Shown: positions 1 through 6,392 of the stretch, in pieces
How positions within the stretch are numbered: the first letter of the stretch is position 1
How the letters are laid out: each line of letters opens with the position of its first letter
From: an uncultured Collinsella sp.
Lineage (GTDB): Bacteria > Actinomycetota > Coriobacteriia > Coriobacteriales > Coriobacteriaceae
Length of the DNA stretch: 10,116 bases
Direction of reading: 5' to 3'
Assembly: GCA_900552345.1 (NCBI GenBank)
Contig: URZN01000017.1
Span: 1 to 10,116, forward strand
Translations under genes and position numbers: made by a program
The notes under the pieces: model-generated
The model's database searches: none
Told to the model about the DNA's origin: nothing
Seen by the model: the letters and a program-made list of their open reading frames with translations, nothing else

Positions 1-1308
1 AACAACCACACCATCGCCCGCTCCAAGTACATCCAGCGTGGCTCCATCATCACGTCCGACGGCGTGACGCTCGCCGAGTCGCTACAGCAGGAGGACGGCA
101 CCTACGCCCGTTCCTACCCCAACGGCAACATGGCCGCGCACGTGGTGGGCTACGTGAGCCAGCAATACGGCACCGCAGGCATCGAGAGCGTCATGAACGA
201 TACGCTCACCGGCTCCAAGGATTACTCCAGCTGGAACAACGCCATTGCGTCGCTCGCAGGGCAGACCCAGCCGGGCAATACCGCCAAGCTCACTATCGAC
301 TCGCGCATCCAGACGGCTGCCGAGCAGGCGCTCAAAGGCTTTAAGGGCGCTGTGGTGGTCATGGATCCGCGCACCGGTGCGGTCCTTGCGTGCGCGAGCT
401 CACCCACCTATGACAACACCAACATCGATGCCCTGATGCAGTCGGGCGGTGGCGAGGACGGCTCCATGTACGACCGCGCCATGGACGCGCTCTACACCCC
501 GGGCTCGACCTTTAAGGTCGTCACACTCTCCGCGGCGATCGAAACCGGCACCGCCAGCCTTACCAGCACGTACCAGGCGCCCGGCTCCATGGACATCGGC
601 AACGCGCCGGTCACCAACTATGCCAACGAGAGCTACGGCACCATCAGCCTGCAGCAGGCCTTCGCCGTGTCGTCTAACGTCGTCTTTGGCCAGGTGGCCA
701 ACGAGGTCGGCGCCAACTCGCTGGTACAGTTTGCCAACGCCTTTGGCTACGGTCAAAAGCTCGGTCAGGACCTTACCGCCGCGGCCTCCATCATGGCCGA
801 CCCGTCGCTTATGACCGAGTGGGAGACCGCTTGGGCAGGCGCCGGCCAGCCCGTCGGCATGGACCACACACCTGGCCCGCAGACCACCGTCATGCAGAAT
901 TGCGTGATCGCTGCCGCTATCGCCAACAGCGGCGTGGTCATGGACCCGTTCTTTGTGTCACAGATACTCGCCCCGGACGGGACCGTGGTTAAGACCACGC
1001 AGTCCCGCTCGCTGGGCCAGGCTGTCAGCTCTACCACCGCCGATCAGGTCAAGCAGGCCATGCTCGCCGTCGTCCAGTCCGGTACCGGCACCGATGCCCA
1101 GATTCCGGGCGTCAAGGTTGCCGGCAAGACCGGTTCGGCCGAGACCGGCGGCACCAACGTCAACTCTATGTTTGTTGGCTTTGCACCTTACGATTCACCC
1201 ACGGTTGCCATCTCGGTGGCCCTGGAGGATTACGACAAGCACGACGTCAAGGCGGCCAAGATTGCCGGCATCGTCCTGACCGCGGCGCTCGCCGCACAGG
1301 GAGCGTGA
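1..1308 (+). CDS. pbpA: Class B penicillin-binding protein (PbpA/PBP2-like transpeptidase), 5' end cut by window
   Basis: D,D-transpeptidase that cross-links peptidoglycan on the outer face of the membrane. The reading frame is open from base 1, so the N-terminal membrane anchor lies outside the window and the GTG at 64 is internal. 435 residues are visible. All three active-site motifs are present (numbering from base 1): SxxK as S169-T-F-K172 (nucleophile Ser, bases 505-516), SxN as S224-S-N226 (670-678) and K376-T-G378 (1126-1134), with normal spacing for the family. The upstream part (RSKYIQRGSIITSDG) matches the start of the PBP dimerisation region. In actinobacteria this gene usually follows rodA and precedes the pknA/pknB kinases, and pknB does follow here after 132 bases. 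No terminator is visible between them, so co-transcription is likely. The family is certain; the choice of PbpA over another class B PBP rests on context. Confidence 0.95.
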   Translation, partial: NNHTIARSKYIQRGSIITSDGVTLAESLQQEDGTYARSYPNGNMAAHVVGYVSQQYGTAGIESVMNDTLTGSKDYSSWNNAIASLAGQTQPGNTAKLTIDSRIQTAAEQALKGFKGAVVVMDPRTGAVLACASSPTYDNTNIDALMQSGGGEDGSMYDRAMDALYTPGSTFKVVTLSAAIETGTASLTSTYQAPGSMDIGNAPVTNYANESYGTISLQQAFAVSSNVVFGQVANEVGANSLVQFANAFGYGQKLGQDLTAAASIMADPSLMTEWETAWAGAGQPVGMDHTPGPQTTVMQNCVIAAAIANSGVVMDPFFVSQILAPDGTVVKTTQSRSLGQAVSSTTADQVKQAMLAVVQSGTGTDAQIPGVKVAGKTGSAETGGTNVNSMFVGFAPYDSPTVAISVALEDYDKHDVKAAKIAGIVLTAALAAQGA

Positions 1309-1430
1309 TGCCCGTGATCAAAGCGGATACTTGGGGCACGCCGCGGCCGATGAGCTAGCGGCAACGCGCCACACGGCTCCAGCGGCCACACATTTGGTAC
1401 TACACACATCGTTGAGCGAATAGTTATGTT

Positions 1431-1435
1431 AGGAG
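1431..1435 (+). promoter_or_regulatory. Ribosome binding site that fixes the pknB start
   Basis: AGGAG with a five-base spacer to ATG 1441. It would be inside the coding region if the in-frame ATG at 1426 were used, so it decides for 1441. Confidence 0.75.
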
Positions 1436-1440
1436 CAGGA

Positions 1441-3378
1441 ATGGAACAGAGGGTCCTCGGGGGAAGATACCTCCTCAAGGATAAGGTGGGAACAGGCGGC
1501 ATGGCGACCGTCTTCCGTGCACAGGATCAGGTCCTCGACCGCACGGTTGCCGTCAAGATCATGCTGCCGCAGTATGCCGGCGACGCCACCTTCGCCGCCC
1601 GCTTTAAGCAGGAGGCCCAGGCAGCTGCCGGCCTGTCCTCCCCCTATATCGTAGGCGTCTACGACTGGGGCAAGGACGGCGACACCTATTACATCGTCAT
1701 GGAGTACCTGCGCGGTACCGACCTTAAGAGCGGCATCAAGAGCCACGGCGCCCTCGATCCCAAGAAGGTCGCGCAGATCGGCTCGCAGATCAGCTCCGCG
1801 CTTTCGGTCGCACACAAGCACGAGATCATCCACCGCGACATCAAGCCGCAAAACATCATGGTGCTGCCCGACGGCAACATCAAGGTAATGGATTTTGGCA
1901 TCGCACGCGCCAAGAACAGCCACCTCACGCAGGATAACAACGTGCTGGGCACCGCCCACTATGTAAGCCCCGAGCAGACCCGCGGCCAGGACCTCGGTCC
2001 TACCTCAGATATCTACTCACTGGGTGTCGTCATGTACGAGTGCGCCACCGGCCGCGTACCCTTTGACGGCGACGACGCCATCTCGGTCGCGCTCAAGCAG
2101 GTCAACGAGCTCCCCATCCCGCCGAGCCAGATCAACTCCGGCGTCGATGCCGACCTGGAGCGCATTATCCTCAAGTGCATGGAGAAGGACCCGGCAAACC
2201 GCTTCCAGACGGCCGACGAGCTGCGCCAGGTGCTCAACAGCTACCTGTCCGGCCGTGCCGTCAACGTCTCGGAGCCCACGCGCATCATCGGTGCCGCCGG
2301 CGACCTGGGTGCCACCAAGACCCGCGAGCTTTCCGACTCAACGCGCGCTATGGTTCGTCCCGTCTCGGGCGTGAGCGGTCAGAACGCCGCCCGTAGCGCT
2401 GTCTCGGGCTCCACGGGCTCCTACGAGGTCGAGAAGCCTAAGTCCAACAAGAACAAGATCATCGCCGCCGTGATTGCCGCCGTCGCCGTGATTGGCGTGG
2501 TTGTGGCCTTTGCCACGGGCATGTTCAGTGGCGAACAGGTCACGGTGCCCGACGTGCTGGGCAAGGACCAGGAAACCGCCATTGAGCTGATCAAGGAAGC
2601 CGGCCTTGAGGTTGGCACCGTCGACCAGAGCTACAACGACGATGTCGACGAGGGAAAGGTCGCCGAGCAGACCCCCAACGGCAACACCAAGAAGGCCAAG
2701 GGCACGAGGGTGAACCTGGTAATCTCCAGGGGCCCCAAGCCCTCCGAGAAGGTTGAGGTTCCGCAGCTCCTCGGCCTGACCAAGGACCAGGCCGAGGCCG
2801 CACTGGCAAGCGTGGGCCTGAAGGGCAGCGCTTCGGAGGAAGCCAATGAGGCCGAAGAGGGCCAGGTCTTTGAGCAGAGCACTGCTGCCGGCAAGGAGGT
2901 CGAGAAGGGCACGACCATCTCGTACAAGGTCTCTGGCGGCCCGGACACCACCTCGGTGCCCGATCTGACCGACATGACCGAGGCCCAGGCACGCAACGCT
3001 CTCGACATGGCCGGCTTTGGCGTCGACGTGAGCTACCAGGAAAACGACTCGGTTACCGAGGGCACCGTAATTAGCTGGAACCCTAGCGGCAAGCAGAAGC
3101 CCGGTGCCACGATCACCGTCGTCATCGCCAAGAAGTCCGGCAAGGCCAGCATCCCGGGCAACCTGTACGGCAAGAGCATTTCCGCCGCCGTTACCGCGCT
3201 CAACAACGCCGGTTTCTATAACATCGCATTCTGCGATCAGAACGGCAACCCCGTGAGTGGCAACGAGAATGCCACCGTTACGGGCGTCTCCCCCACCGGC
3301 AAGCAGTCCACCGACAGCACGATCACGCTGACGGTTTCCATCTCCGGTTCCAGCGACGACTCCGAGTCCAGCAACTAA
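1441..3378 (+). CDS. pknB: PASTA-domain Ser/Thr protein kinase (PknB/StkP type)
   Basis: Membrane Ser/Thr kinase that senses peptidoglycan fragments or lipid II and phosphorylates cell-wall and division proteins. 645 residues. Kinase domain ~10-270: glycine loop GTGGMA (17-22), VAVK lysine K39, HRDIKPQN with catalytic D133, DFG 151-153 and SPE 176-178. A juxtamembrane linker rich in Ser, Thr and Arg (likely autophosphorylation sites) runs to ~335, with one membrane helix at ~340-360. Four extracellular PASTA repeats follow, near 367-435, 438-503, 505-567 and 570-637; the last is the most divergent. The tail is Ser/Asp-rich. I chose ATG 1441 over ATG 1426 because AGGAG at 1431-1435 sits five bases upstream of it and lies inside the longer reading. 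Only one kinase follows pbpA here; the neighbouring pknA of many actinobacteria is absent. The gene ends before a strong terminator. Confidence 0.96.
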   Translation: MEQRVLGGRYLLKDKVGTGGMATVFRAQDQVLDRTVAVKIMLPQYAGDATFAARFKQEAQAAAGLSSPYIVGVYDWGKDGDTYYIVMEYLRGTDLKSGIKSHGALDPKKVAQIGSQISSALSVAHKHEIIHRDIKPQNIMVLPDGNIKVMDFGIARAKNSHLTQDNNVLGTAHYVSPEQTRGQDLGPTSDIYSLGVVMYECATGRVPFDGDDAISVALKQVNELPIPPSQINSGVDADLERIILKCMEKDPANRFQTADELRQVLNSYLSGRAVNVSEPTRIIGAAGDLGATKTRELSDSTRAMVRPVSGVSGQNAARSAVSGSTGSYEVEKPKSNKNKIIAAVIAAVAVIGVVVAFATGMFSGEQVTVPDVLGKDQETAIELIKEAGLEVGTVDQSYNDDVDEGKVAEQTPNGNTKKAKGTRVNLVISRGPKPSEKVEVPQLLGLTKDQAEAALASVGLKGSASEEANEAEEGQVFEQSTAAGKEVEKGTTISYKVSGGPDTTSVPDLTDMTEAQARNALDMAGFGVDVSYQENDSVTEGTVISWNPSGKQKPGATITVVIAKKSGKASIPGNLYGKSISAAVTALNNAGFYNIAFCDQNGNPVSGNENATVTGVSPTGKQSTDSTITLTVSISGSSDDSESSN

Positions 3379-3430
3379 CGTCGATCGCTTGTTGCTCCGA
3401 GCGGTTTAGACCGCAAACACATTCGCTCAG

Positions 3431-3465
3431 AAGCGCCCGCTTGCTCCCCCAGCAAGCGGGCGCTT
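3431..3465 (+). terminator. Intrinsic terminator of pknB
   Basis: Perfect 15-bp stem (3431-3445 with 3451-3465) around a CCCCC loop, followed by a short T-rich stretch (TTTGCGT). It lies 52 bases after the pknB stop and closes the core-gene operon. Confidence 0.85.
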
Positions 3466-3489
3466 TGCGTGTCTCAGTAGACATCTGGT

Positions 3490-3537
3490 GATTTGATTTG
3501 GAAAATGTGGACGGACCCGCAGCCGGACGGGTAGAAT
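3490..3537 (+). promoter_or_regulatory. Promoter of small RNA 1 (module 1)
   Basis: Upstream box at 3490-3513 beginning GATTTGATTT and ending in the -35-like TGGACG (3508-3513), an 18-base spacer, and -10 TAGAAT (3532-3537). The same arrangement occurs at 9655-9702: 20 of 24 bases identical in the box, the same 18-base spacing, and -10 TAAAAT. This conservation between two otherwise different places is the main support. Start of transcription expected near 3544. Confidence 0.7.
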
Positions 3538-3543
3538 GTTTCT

Positions 3544-3640
3544 AGAAAACGACGCATCCCGCGTAAGTGTTAAGGAGCGCGGGCGGCCTAGTTTTCTAAC
3601 GTGTTAAACGGCCGGGCTGCAACCCCGGCCGTTTTTATTT
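3544..3640 (+). ncRNA. Small RNA 1, putative antitoxin RNA of module 1
   Basis: About 95 nt between the promoter at 3490-3537 and an intrinsic terminator at 3606-3636, with no plausible ORF inside. It can fold with an outer pairing TAGAAAAC (3543-3550) to GTTTTCTA (3591-3598), an inner CCCGCG (3558-3563) to CGCGGG (3578-3583), and the terminator hairpin. Its 3' end is antisense to the last bases and stop codon of the leftward small-peptide gene, so the two transcripts converge and overlap. Its 5' hairpin sequence (CGACGCATCCCG at 3550-3561 and GCGCGGGCGGCC at 3577-3588) is repeated in the same sense in the peptide mRNA leader (minus, 3833-3809) with only a shorter loop. The end points are predictions; the antitoxin role is inferred from layout. 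Confidence 0.6.
3606..3636 (+). terminator. Terminator of small RNA 1
   Basis: Perfect 11-bp stem (3606-3616 with 3624-3634), 7-base loop, T-tract TTTTTATTT from 3632. The stop codon of the opposing peptide gene (3637-3635) lies inside the T-tract. Confidence 0.85.
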
Positions 3641-3784
3641 GCGCTTGCGGCGCAAATGCCGAGAACCGTCCGCACCGCGCGTGCGCCTACGGACCTTAAA
3701 CCGAACCTCATACGAATCAAGAAACGCAATGATGAACGTGCCGACCGTCGCAAGGGCGGCGAGCGCGTTAAGGAATTTCAGCAA
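3635..3784 (-). CDS. Small hydrophobic peptide with basic tail, putative type I toxin (module 1)
   Basis: 49 residues starting at a TTG (3784-3782), preceded by the strong SD GGAGGT (3796-3791) with a six-base spacer. The open frame reaches 3838, but this SD supports the shorter start. Residues ~4-22 (FLNALAALATVGTFIIAFL) form one membrane-spanning helix; the rest is strongly basic and ends SRHLRRKRK. One short helix plus a charged tail is the usual plan of type I toxins such as Fst and TxpA, though I see no residue-level match to a named family. The gene converges on small RNA 1. A -10-like TAGAAT (3847-3842) lies about 58 bases upstream. The SD is partly in a stem (GACTT 3805-3801 with AGGTC 3794-3790). 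The second module at 9655-9965 repeats this plan. That this is a real gene is likely; toxicity is inferred. Confidence 0.6.
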   Translation of the reverse strand: MLKFLNALAALATVGTFIIAFLDSYEVRFKVRRRTRGADGSRHLRRKRK

Positions 3785-3841
3785 TTGGGGACCTCCGATC
3801 AAGTCTTCGGCCGCCCGCGCACGGGATGCGTCGCACACACG

Positions 3842-3847
3842 ATTCTA
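3842..3847 (-). promoter_or_regulatory. Putative -10 element for the module 1 peptide gene
   Basis: TAGAAT followed by CGT on the minus strand, giving a leader of roughly 50 bases. The module 2 gene has the identical TAGAATCGT at a similar distance. No good -35 element is visible in either. Confidence 0.45.
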
Positions 3848-3927
3848 ACCGATGCAGCCCTGATGATGCGGGCGACGGGAAGGGTGGCGCGAGCGGAGCT
3901 AGACGAAATGCGACCCATATTGGTGAC

Positions 3928-3964
3928 GCGGGCGTCGACGGCCCGAATCCGCCGGCGGCCCCCA
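3928..3964 (+). pseudogene. Decayed copy of a tRNA 3' end, inverted relative to the tRNA fragment at 4007-4050
   Basis: Read on the plus strand, 30 of 37 bases match the tRNA-Arg-like 3' half read on the minus strand (4043-4007), with no gaps, including GTCGACGG, the T-arm 3' side CGAATCCGCC and the terminal CCA. The T-loop TTC is changed to CCC and the acceptor strand is altered, and I could not fold a full tRNA with the sequence upstream, so it is not functional. The two copies face each other across the terminator at 3971-3998. Confidence 0.5.
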
Positions 3965-3970
3965 CAAACC

Positions 3971-3998
3971 AGAAACGGCGCCGCTCTCGCGACGCCGT
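3971..3998 (-). terminator. Terminator downstream of the tRNA gene (host flank)
   Basis: On the minus strand: ACGGCGTCGC, GAGA tetraloop, GCGGCGCCGT (10 bp, one wobble pair), then TTTCT. It begins nine bases after the CCA end of the tRNA fragment, as expected for the natural terminator of that tRNA transcription unit. This marks the left side as the original chromosomal flank. Confidence 0.7.
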
Positions 3999-4006
3999 CA
4001 ATTCCC

Positions 4007-4050
4007 TGGTGCCCCCGGGCGGATTCGAACCGTCGACACCCGCTTTAGGA
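4007..4050 (-). other. Displaced tRNA-Arg(CCT)-like 3' half; left attachment site of an integrated element
   Basis: The minus strand reads from an anticodon loop CTCCTAA, through AGCGG, the variable region, the T-arm GACGG-TTCGAAT-CCGCC (one A-C mismatch) and the acceptor strand CGGGGGC, to A-CCA at 4007. The 5' half is missing: the bases before the loop (CATAT) cannot pair with AGCGG, so this is a truncated tRNA. An integrase gene starts about 200 bases away. Tyrosine recombinases commonly use exactly this half of a tRNA gene as attachment core. The intact tRNA should lie at the other end of the element, outside the window. Anticodon assignment depends on the loop alone. Confidence 0.75.
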
Positions 4051-4243
4051 GATATGATTTAATGCTACCCCCTACCATTCATCAAGCATCATTGAACATC
4101 ATATAACCGCAGATAAACATAGCAGTTTGTGTCTTTTACCTCCGGTAGCTGAGCCTACGCTTTTACAAACATATTACTAACAGCTTTAGCTAAACTGCAC
4201 TCAATGAATTGTTGAAAACTATTCAAAGAAACGGAGCGCAAAG
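4051..4243. other. Leader and probable attachment-arm region before the integrase gene
   Basis: AT-rich, with no coding frame. It contains repeated short CATCA-like words (CATCAAGCATCATTGAACATCATA) at ~4080-4103, split here as separate words CATCAAG, CATCATTG and CATCATA, and a small inverted repeat TTGAA-N5-TTCAA just before the integrase SD. These could be integrase arm sites or an operator. No convincing promoter was found. Confidence 0.3.
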
Positions 4244-5491
4244 ATGTCAGAACAGCCACTAATTAGCGGAAGAGGCACGTGTTGGAAAGACAAGAGATCA
4301 CCTAACACCTATCGCTATTATTTTTCCCTTGGAGTCAAGGACCCTAAGACGGGGCGCTACAAACGATCCCCAACTTATACAGTTCGTTGCAAGACTAAAA
4401 CAGAAGCTAAGGCTGCAATGCAGGCCAAGCTGGCTGAAATCAACTCCTCTGGCACGATCACTAAAACTAAAAAGCCCACTTTGCTTGCGTCCTACTGCTG
4501 GGCCTTTCATGAAAATAGGGACACCGAGCTTGCGCCAACGAGCTATGAAAGAGAAGCGTACGATTGCAGGCATATCGAAGACCTATTCGGTGCGTTTCAG
4601 ACAATTGAGGGGCTAACTCCCGATCTAATCGAAGAAACATATGCCGAAGCTCGTCGTACGGGAAAATACAAACCATCAGAGCTTGTACGAATCAATGCGA
4701 AACTGCGTCAGATTTTGTCGAATGCAGTCGCAAAGAGAATAATTGACCGAAACCCCTGCGCTACCGTTCATGTTCGCAGACCACGCAACAAAAGAGAATC
4801 ACTGACAATCGACCAAGTAGCTACCCTATGCACACGTCTTCAACACATTGAGCTCACCGCCGAAGCTGTCGGTACACTAGTACTAGTGTATACGGGTATG
4901 CGGAAAGGCGAGATGCTGGGCCTCGAATGGCGCGATTGGGACCCTGCCAATAAAACCTTGAAAATTGACAGGCAGTACACCAACGACCATGAACTGAGGG
5001 CACCCAAGTCACAAGAAAGCCAACGCAAAATTCCCGTTGGAGAAACCTTGGCCGAACGTCTTCAATCATGGTCAGCCATACAAAAAGAGCTCCTGGCCTC
5101 TCTGGGGCTGTCCCAGACTGGCAGCACTCCCATCATTAGCGATATTGCTGTCGAGCAAGGGATCCCTACTGTCTGTCACATGAAAAACTACATCTTCAAC
5201 CATTGGTTTCGCGATTTCGCAGTTAGCTGCAATCTTGGAATCTATGAGCCGAACAATTCGACTGGCGGAAAACTATATAAGGGCATCTGCCCGCATCAGC
5301 TCAGGCATTGTGTAAGCACTTTTATGCTGGCGAACGGATCGGACGTTAGAAGCGTGCAAGGTATTCTTGGCCACGCGGACCCCAATATCACGCTCAAAAC
5401 GTATACAAGCCTCGTTCAACAATCAGAAATAAAAGCAGTTAAAGGCTACGAAGCCTTCATCAACGCCTATATACAGAGAAGCGAGAAATAG
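4244..5491 (+). CDS. Tyrosine recombinase (phage/ICE-type integrase)
   Basis: Site-specific recombinase that inserts and excises the element. 415 residues, normal length for the arm-binding integrases of Gram-positive mobile elements. N-terminal AP2-like arm-binding part ~10-70 (RYYFSLGVKDPKTGRYKR), SAM-like core-binding domain ~78-175, catalytic domain ~185-405. Catalytic set: R220 (TGMRKGE), K255 (APKSQ, beta-hairpin Lys), H351 and R354 (HQLRH), H377 (LGHADP) and nucleophile Y387 (TLKTYTSL). All are present, so the enzyme should be active. GGAG at 4233-4236 is seven bases before the ATG. The gene lies next to the tRNA-derived attachment site and reads away from it. Base composition is clearly more AT-rich than pbpA/pknB, consistent with transfer. 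Confidence 0.95.
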   Translation: MSEQPLISGRGTCWKDKRSPNTYRYYFSLGVKDPKTGRYKRSPTYTVRCKTKTEAKAAMQAKLAEINSSGTITKTKKPTLLASYCWAFHENRDTELAPTSYEREAYDCRHIEDLFGAFQTIEGLTPDLIEETYAEARRTGKYKPSELVRINAKLRQILSNAVAKRIIDRNPCATVHVRRPRNKRESLTIDQVATLCTRLQHIELTAEAVGTLVLVYTGMRKGEMLGLEWRDWDPANKTLKIDRQYTNDHELRAPKSQESQRKIPVGETLAERLQSWSAIQKELLASLGLSQTGSTPIISDIAVEQGIPTVCHMKNYIFNHWFRDFAVSCNLGIYEPNNSTGGKLYKGICPHQLRHCVSTFMLANGSDVRSVQGILGHADPNITLKTYTSLVQQSEIKAVKGYEAFINAYIQRSEK

Positions 5492-5509
5492 CATGTTTTT
5501 CATTCATCG

Positions 5510-5543
5510 TTTATTTCATAATATTACGGTACTATAATACCGT
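5510..5543 (+). promoter_or_regulatory. Promoter with overlapping palindromic operator upstream of the xis-like gene
   Basis: A consensus -10 TATAAT at 5533-5538 lies inside the inverted repeat ACGGTA (5526-5531), CTATAA loop, TACCGT (5538-5543). A TTTATT at 5510-5515 stands 17 bases upstream of the -10 and could be a weak -35. A repressor on the palindrome would block this promoter. The distance to the next start codon is about 165 bases, so a long leader follows. The inverted repeat could instead be a weak terminator for the integrase gene. Confidence 0.5.
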
Positions 5544-5635
5544 TTCCGCAGGTAGATGCTTTATTTGATTGACATCTAATGAGTTTTAATACATGCTAAA
5601 GCTGTCAGATGGCTACGCATGTAGTCATAGAAACC

Positions 5636-5687
5636 GGCCCCCCAAGTGCTTATGAACCTGGTACGTCTTACAAGCACAGGGAGGGCC
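5636..5687 (+). promoter_or_regulatory. Long stable hairpin in the leader of the xis-like gene
   Basis: GGCCCCCC (5636-5643) pairs with GGG-A-GGGCC (5679-5687, one bulged A). Across a small internal loop, GTGCTT (5646-5651) pairs with AAGCAC (5672-5677). Total 14 bp with a 20-base loop. It ends 22 bases before the start codon and 7 bases before the AAAGGA ribosome site, with no T-tract, so it looks like an RNA control element or protein-binding site, not a terminator. It could also act as a DNA cruciform in the element. Confidence 0.5.
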
Positions 5688-5709
5688 CTCATTGAAAGGA
5701 TAGCTCATC

Positions 5710-5955
5710 ATGGCTACTCCAAAGATTAGCACTCAGGCGTCCACACCGACTTTCCCCACTGGTGCCGCTCAGTGCGATCGGTTGCTCCGCGTTAACGATA
5801 TCCGCGAACTCACTGGCTGGAGCGAAAACACCGCACGCAAGTTTATGCGAGAGTCCGGCAAGCTCATCCAGATCCATCGCTCTAATTACATGTTTGAGAG
5901 CTCGTTCTACGAGCTTTTCAAGCAGCTTGAAGGTCGTACCGCCCACCTTGATTAG
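5710..5955 (+). CDS. Small HTH DNA-binding protein, probable excisionase/regulator
   Basis: 81 residues. A helix-turn-helix of the MerR/excisionase kind is visible at ~26-48 (LLRVNDIRELTGWSENTARKFMRE), followed by a short beta-wing-like segment (KLIQIHRSNYMFESS) and a helix (FYELFKQLEG). Such small proteins next to a tyrosine integrase usually act as directionality factors bending the attachment-site DNA, or as repressors. No catalytic motif is present. AAAGGA lies at 5695-5700 with a nine-base spacer. It is followed at once by the winged-helix gene, whose ribosome site overlaps this gene's stop codon, so the two are translated together. The structured leader and palindrome-covered promoter upstream suggest tight control. 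Excisionase is an inference from size, fold and position. Confidence 0.75.
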   Translation: MATPKISTQASTPTFPTGAAQCDRLLRVNDIRELTGWSENTARKFMRESGKLIQIHRSNYMFESSFYELFKQLEGRTAHLD

Positions 5956-5964
5956 GTGGTAAAC

Positions 5965-6351
5965 ATGAGCGAGCTTCCGTCGATTTCCGACATATTTAGC
6001 GATGATGCTACTGAGCAACGAGAGATTACGGGAAAAATGGATAAGGCTATTTTTATTTCAGTGCCCGAGTGGGCATGCTGCGTCACCACCGTTGCCGCCG
6101 AGCGCCTCATCCTCGGCCTTGTATGGAAGTTTGGAAAACCTTCCAAAAACAAACGGCCCATGGGCTTCTGCGCTAAAAGCAAATGGATTGAGGATCACTA
6201 CCGCCTGAGTAAGAACACGATATCCCGGGCCTATACCTCTCTGAAGGATAAGGGGTATATTCAAAAAGTTGGTGATGGCAGCTGGATGCTTAATTACGCC
6301 GCAATCTACCGCGCCGCGATTGAAAACGCTTGGGAGCCTCCGAAACTTTAA
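5965..6351 (+). CDS. Winged-helix protein of the mobile element (replication- or regulation-type), function unknown
   Basis: 128 residues. The C-terminal half has a clear winged HTH (~74-110: WIEDHYRLSKNTISRAYTSL, then KDKGYIQKV and GSWMLN as the wing), of the sort found in plasmid/phage replication initiators and some regulators. The N-terminal ~30 residues are acidic and probably disordered. No relaxase or ATPase motif is seen. ATG 5965 is preferred over GTG 5956 because AGGTGG (5954-5959) gives a five-base spacer; that ribosome site overlaps the TAG of the xis-like gene (translational coupling). It could be an accessory replication protein of a small integrative element or its transcriptional regulator; the sequence does not separate these. 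Confidence 0.7.
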   Translation: MSELPSISDIFSDDATEQREITGKMDKAIFISVPEWACCVTTVAAERLILGLVWKFGKPSKNKRPMGFCAKSKWIEDHYRLSKNTISRAYTSLKDKGYIQKVGDGSWMLNYAAIYRAAIENAWEPPKL

Positions 6352-6359
6352 GCCCACAA

Positions 6360-6387
6360 ACCGACTATCGAGGTCGTGAGAGTCGGT
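6360..6387. repeat. Inverted repeat just after the winged-helix gene
   Basis: ACCGACT (6360-6366) and AGTCGGT (6381-6387), perfect 7 bp, 14-base loop. There is no T-tract on the plus side, so it is a poor intrinsic terminator. Confidence 0.4.
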
Positions 6388-6392
6388 CACCG

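Noticed and set aside
3882..3964. Complete plus-strand tRNA
   Set aside because: A partial acceptor pairing can be found, but the D-arm and anticodon arm do not fold and the T-loop lacks TTC; kept only as a decayed 3' end.
3656..4048. Plus-strand 130-codon frame across the small peptide gene and tRNA fragment
   Set aside because: Runs through the tRNA half and its terminator; Arg/Pro-rich shadow composition with no ribosome site.
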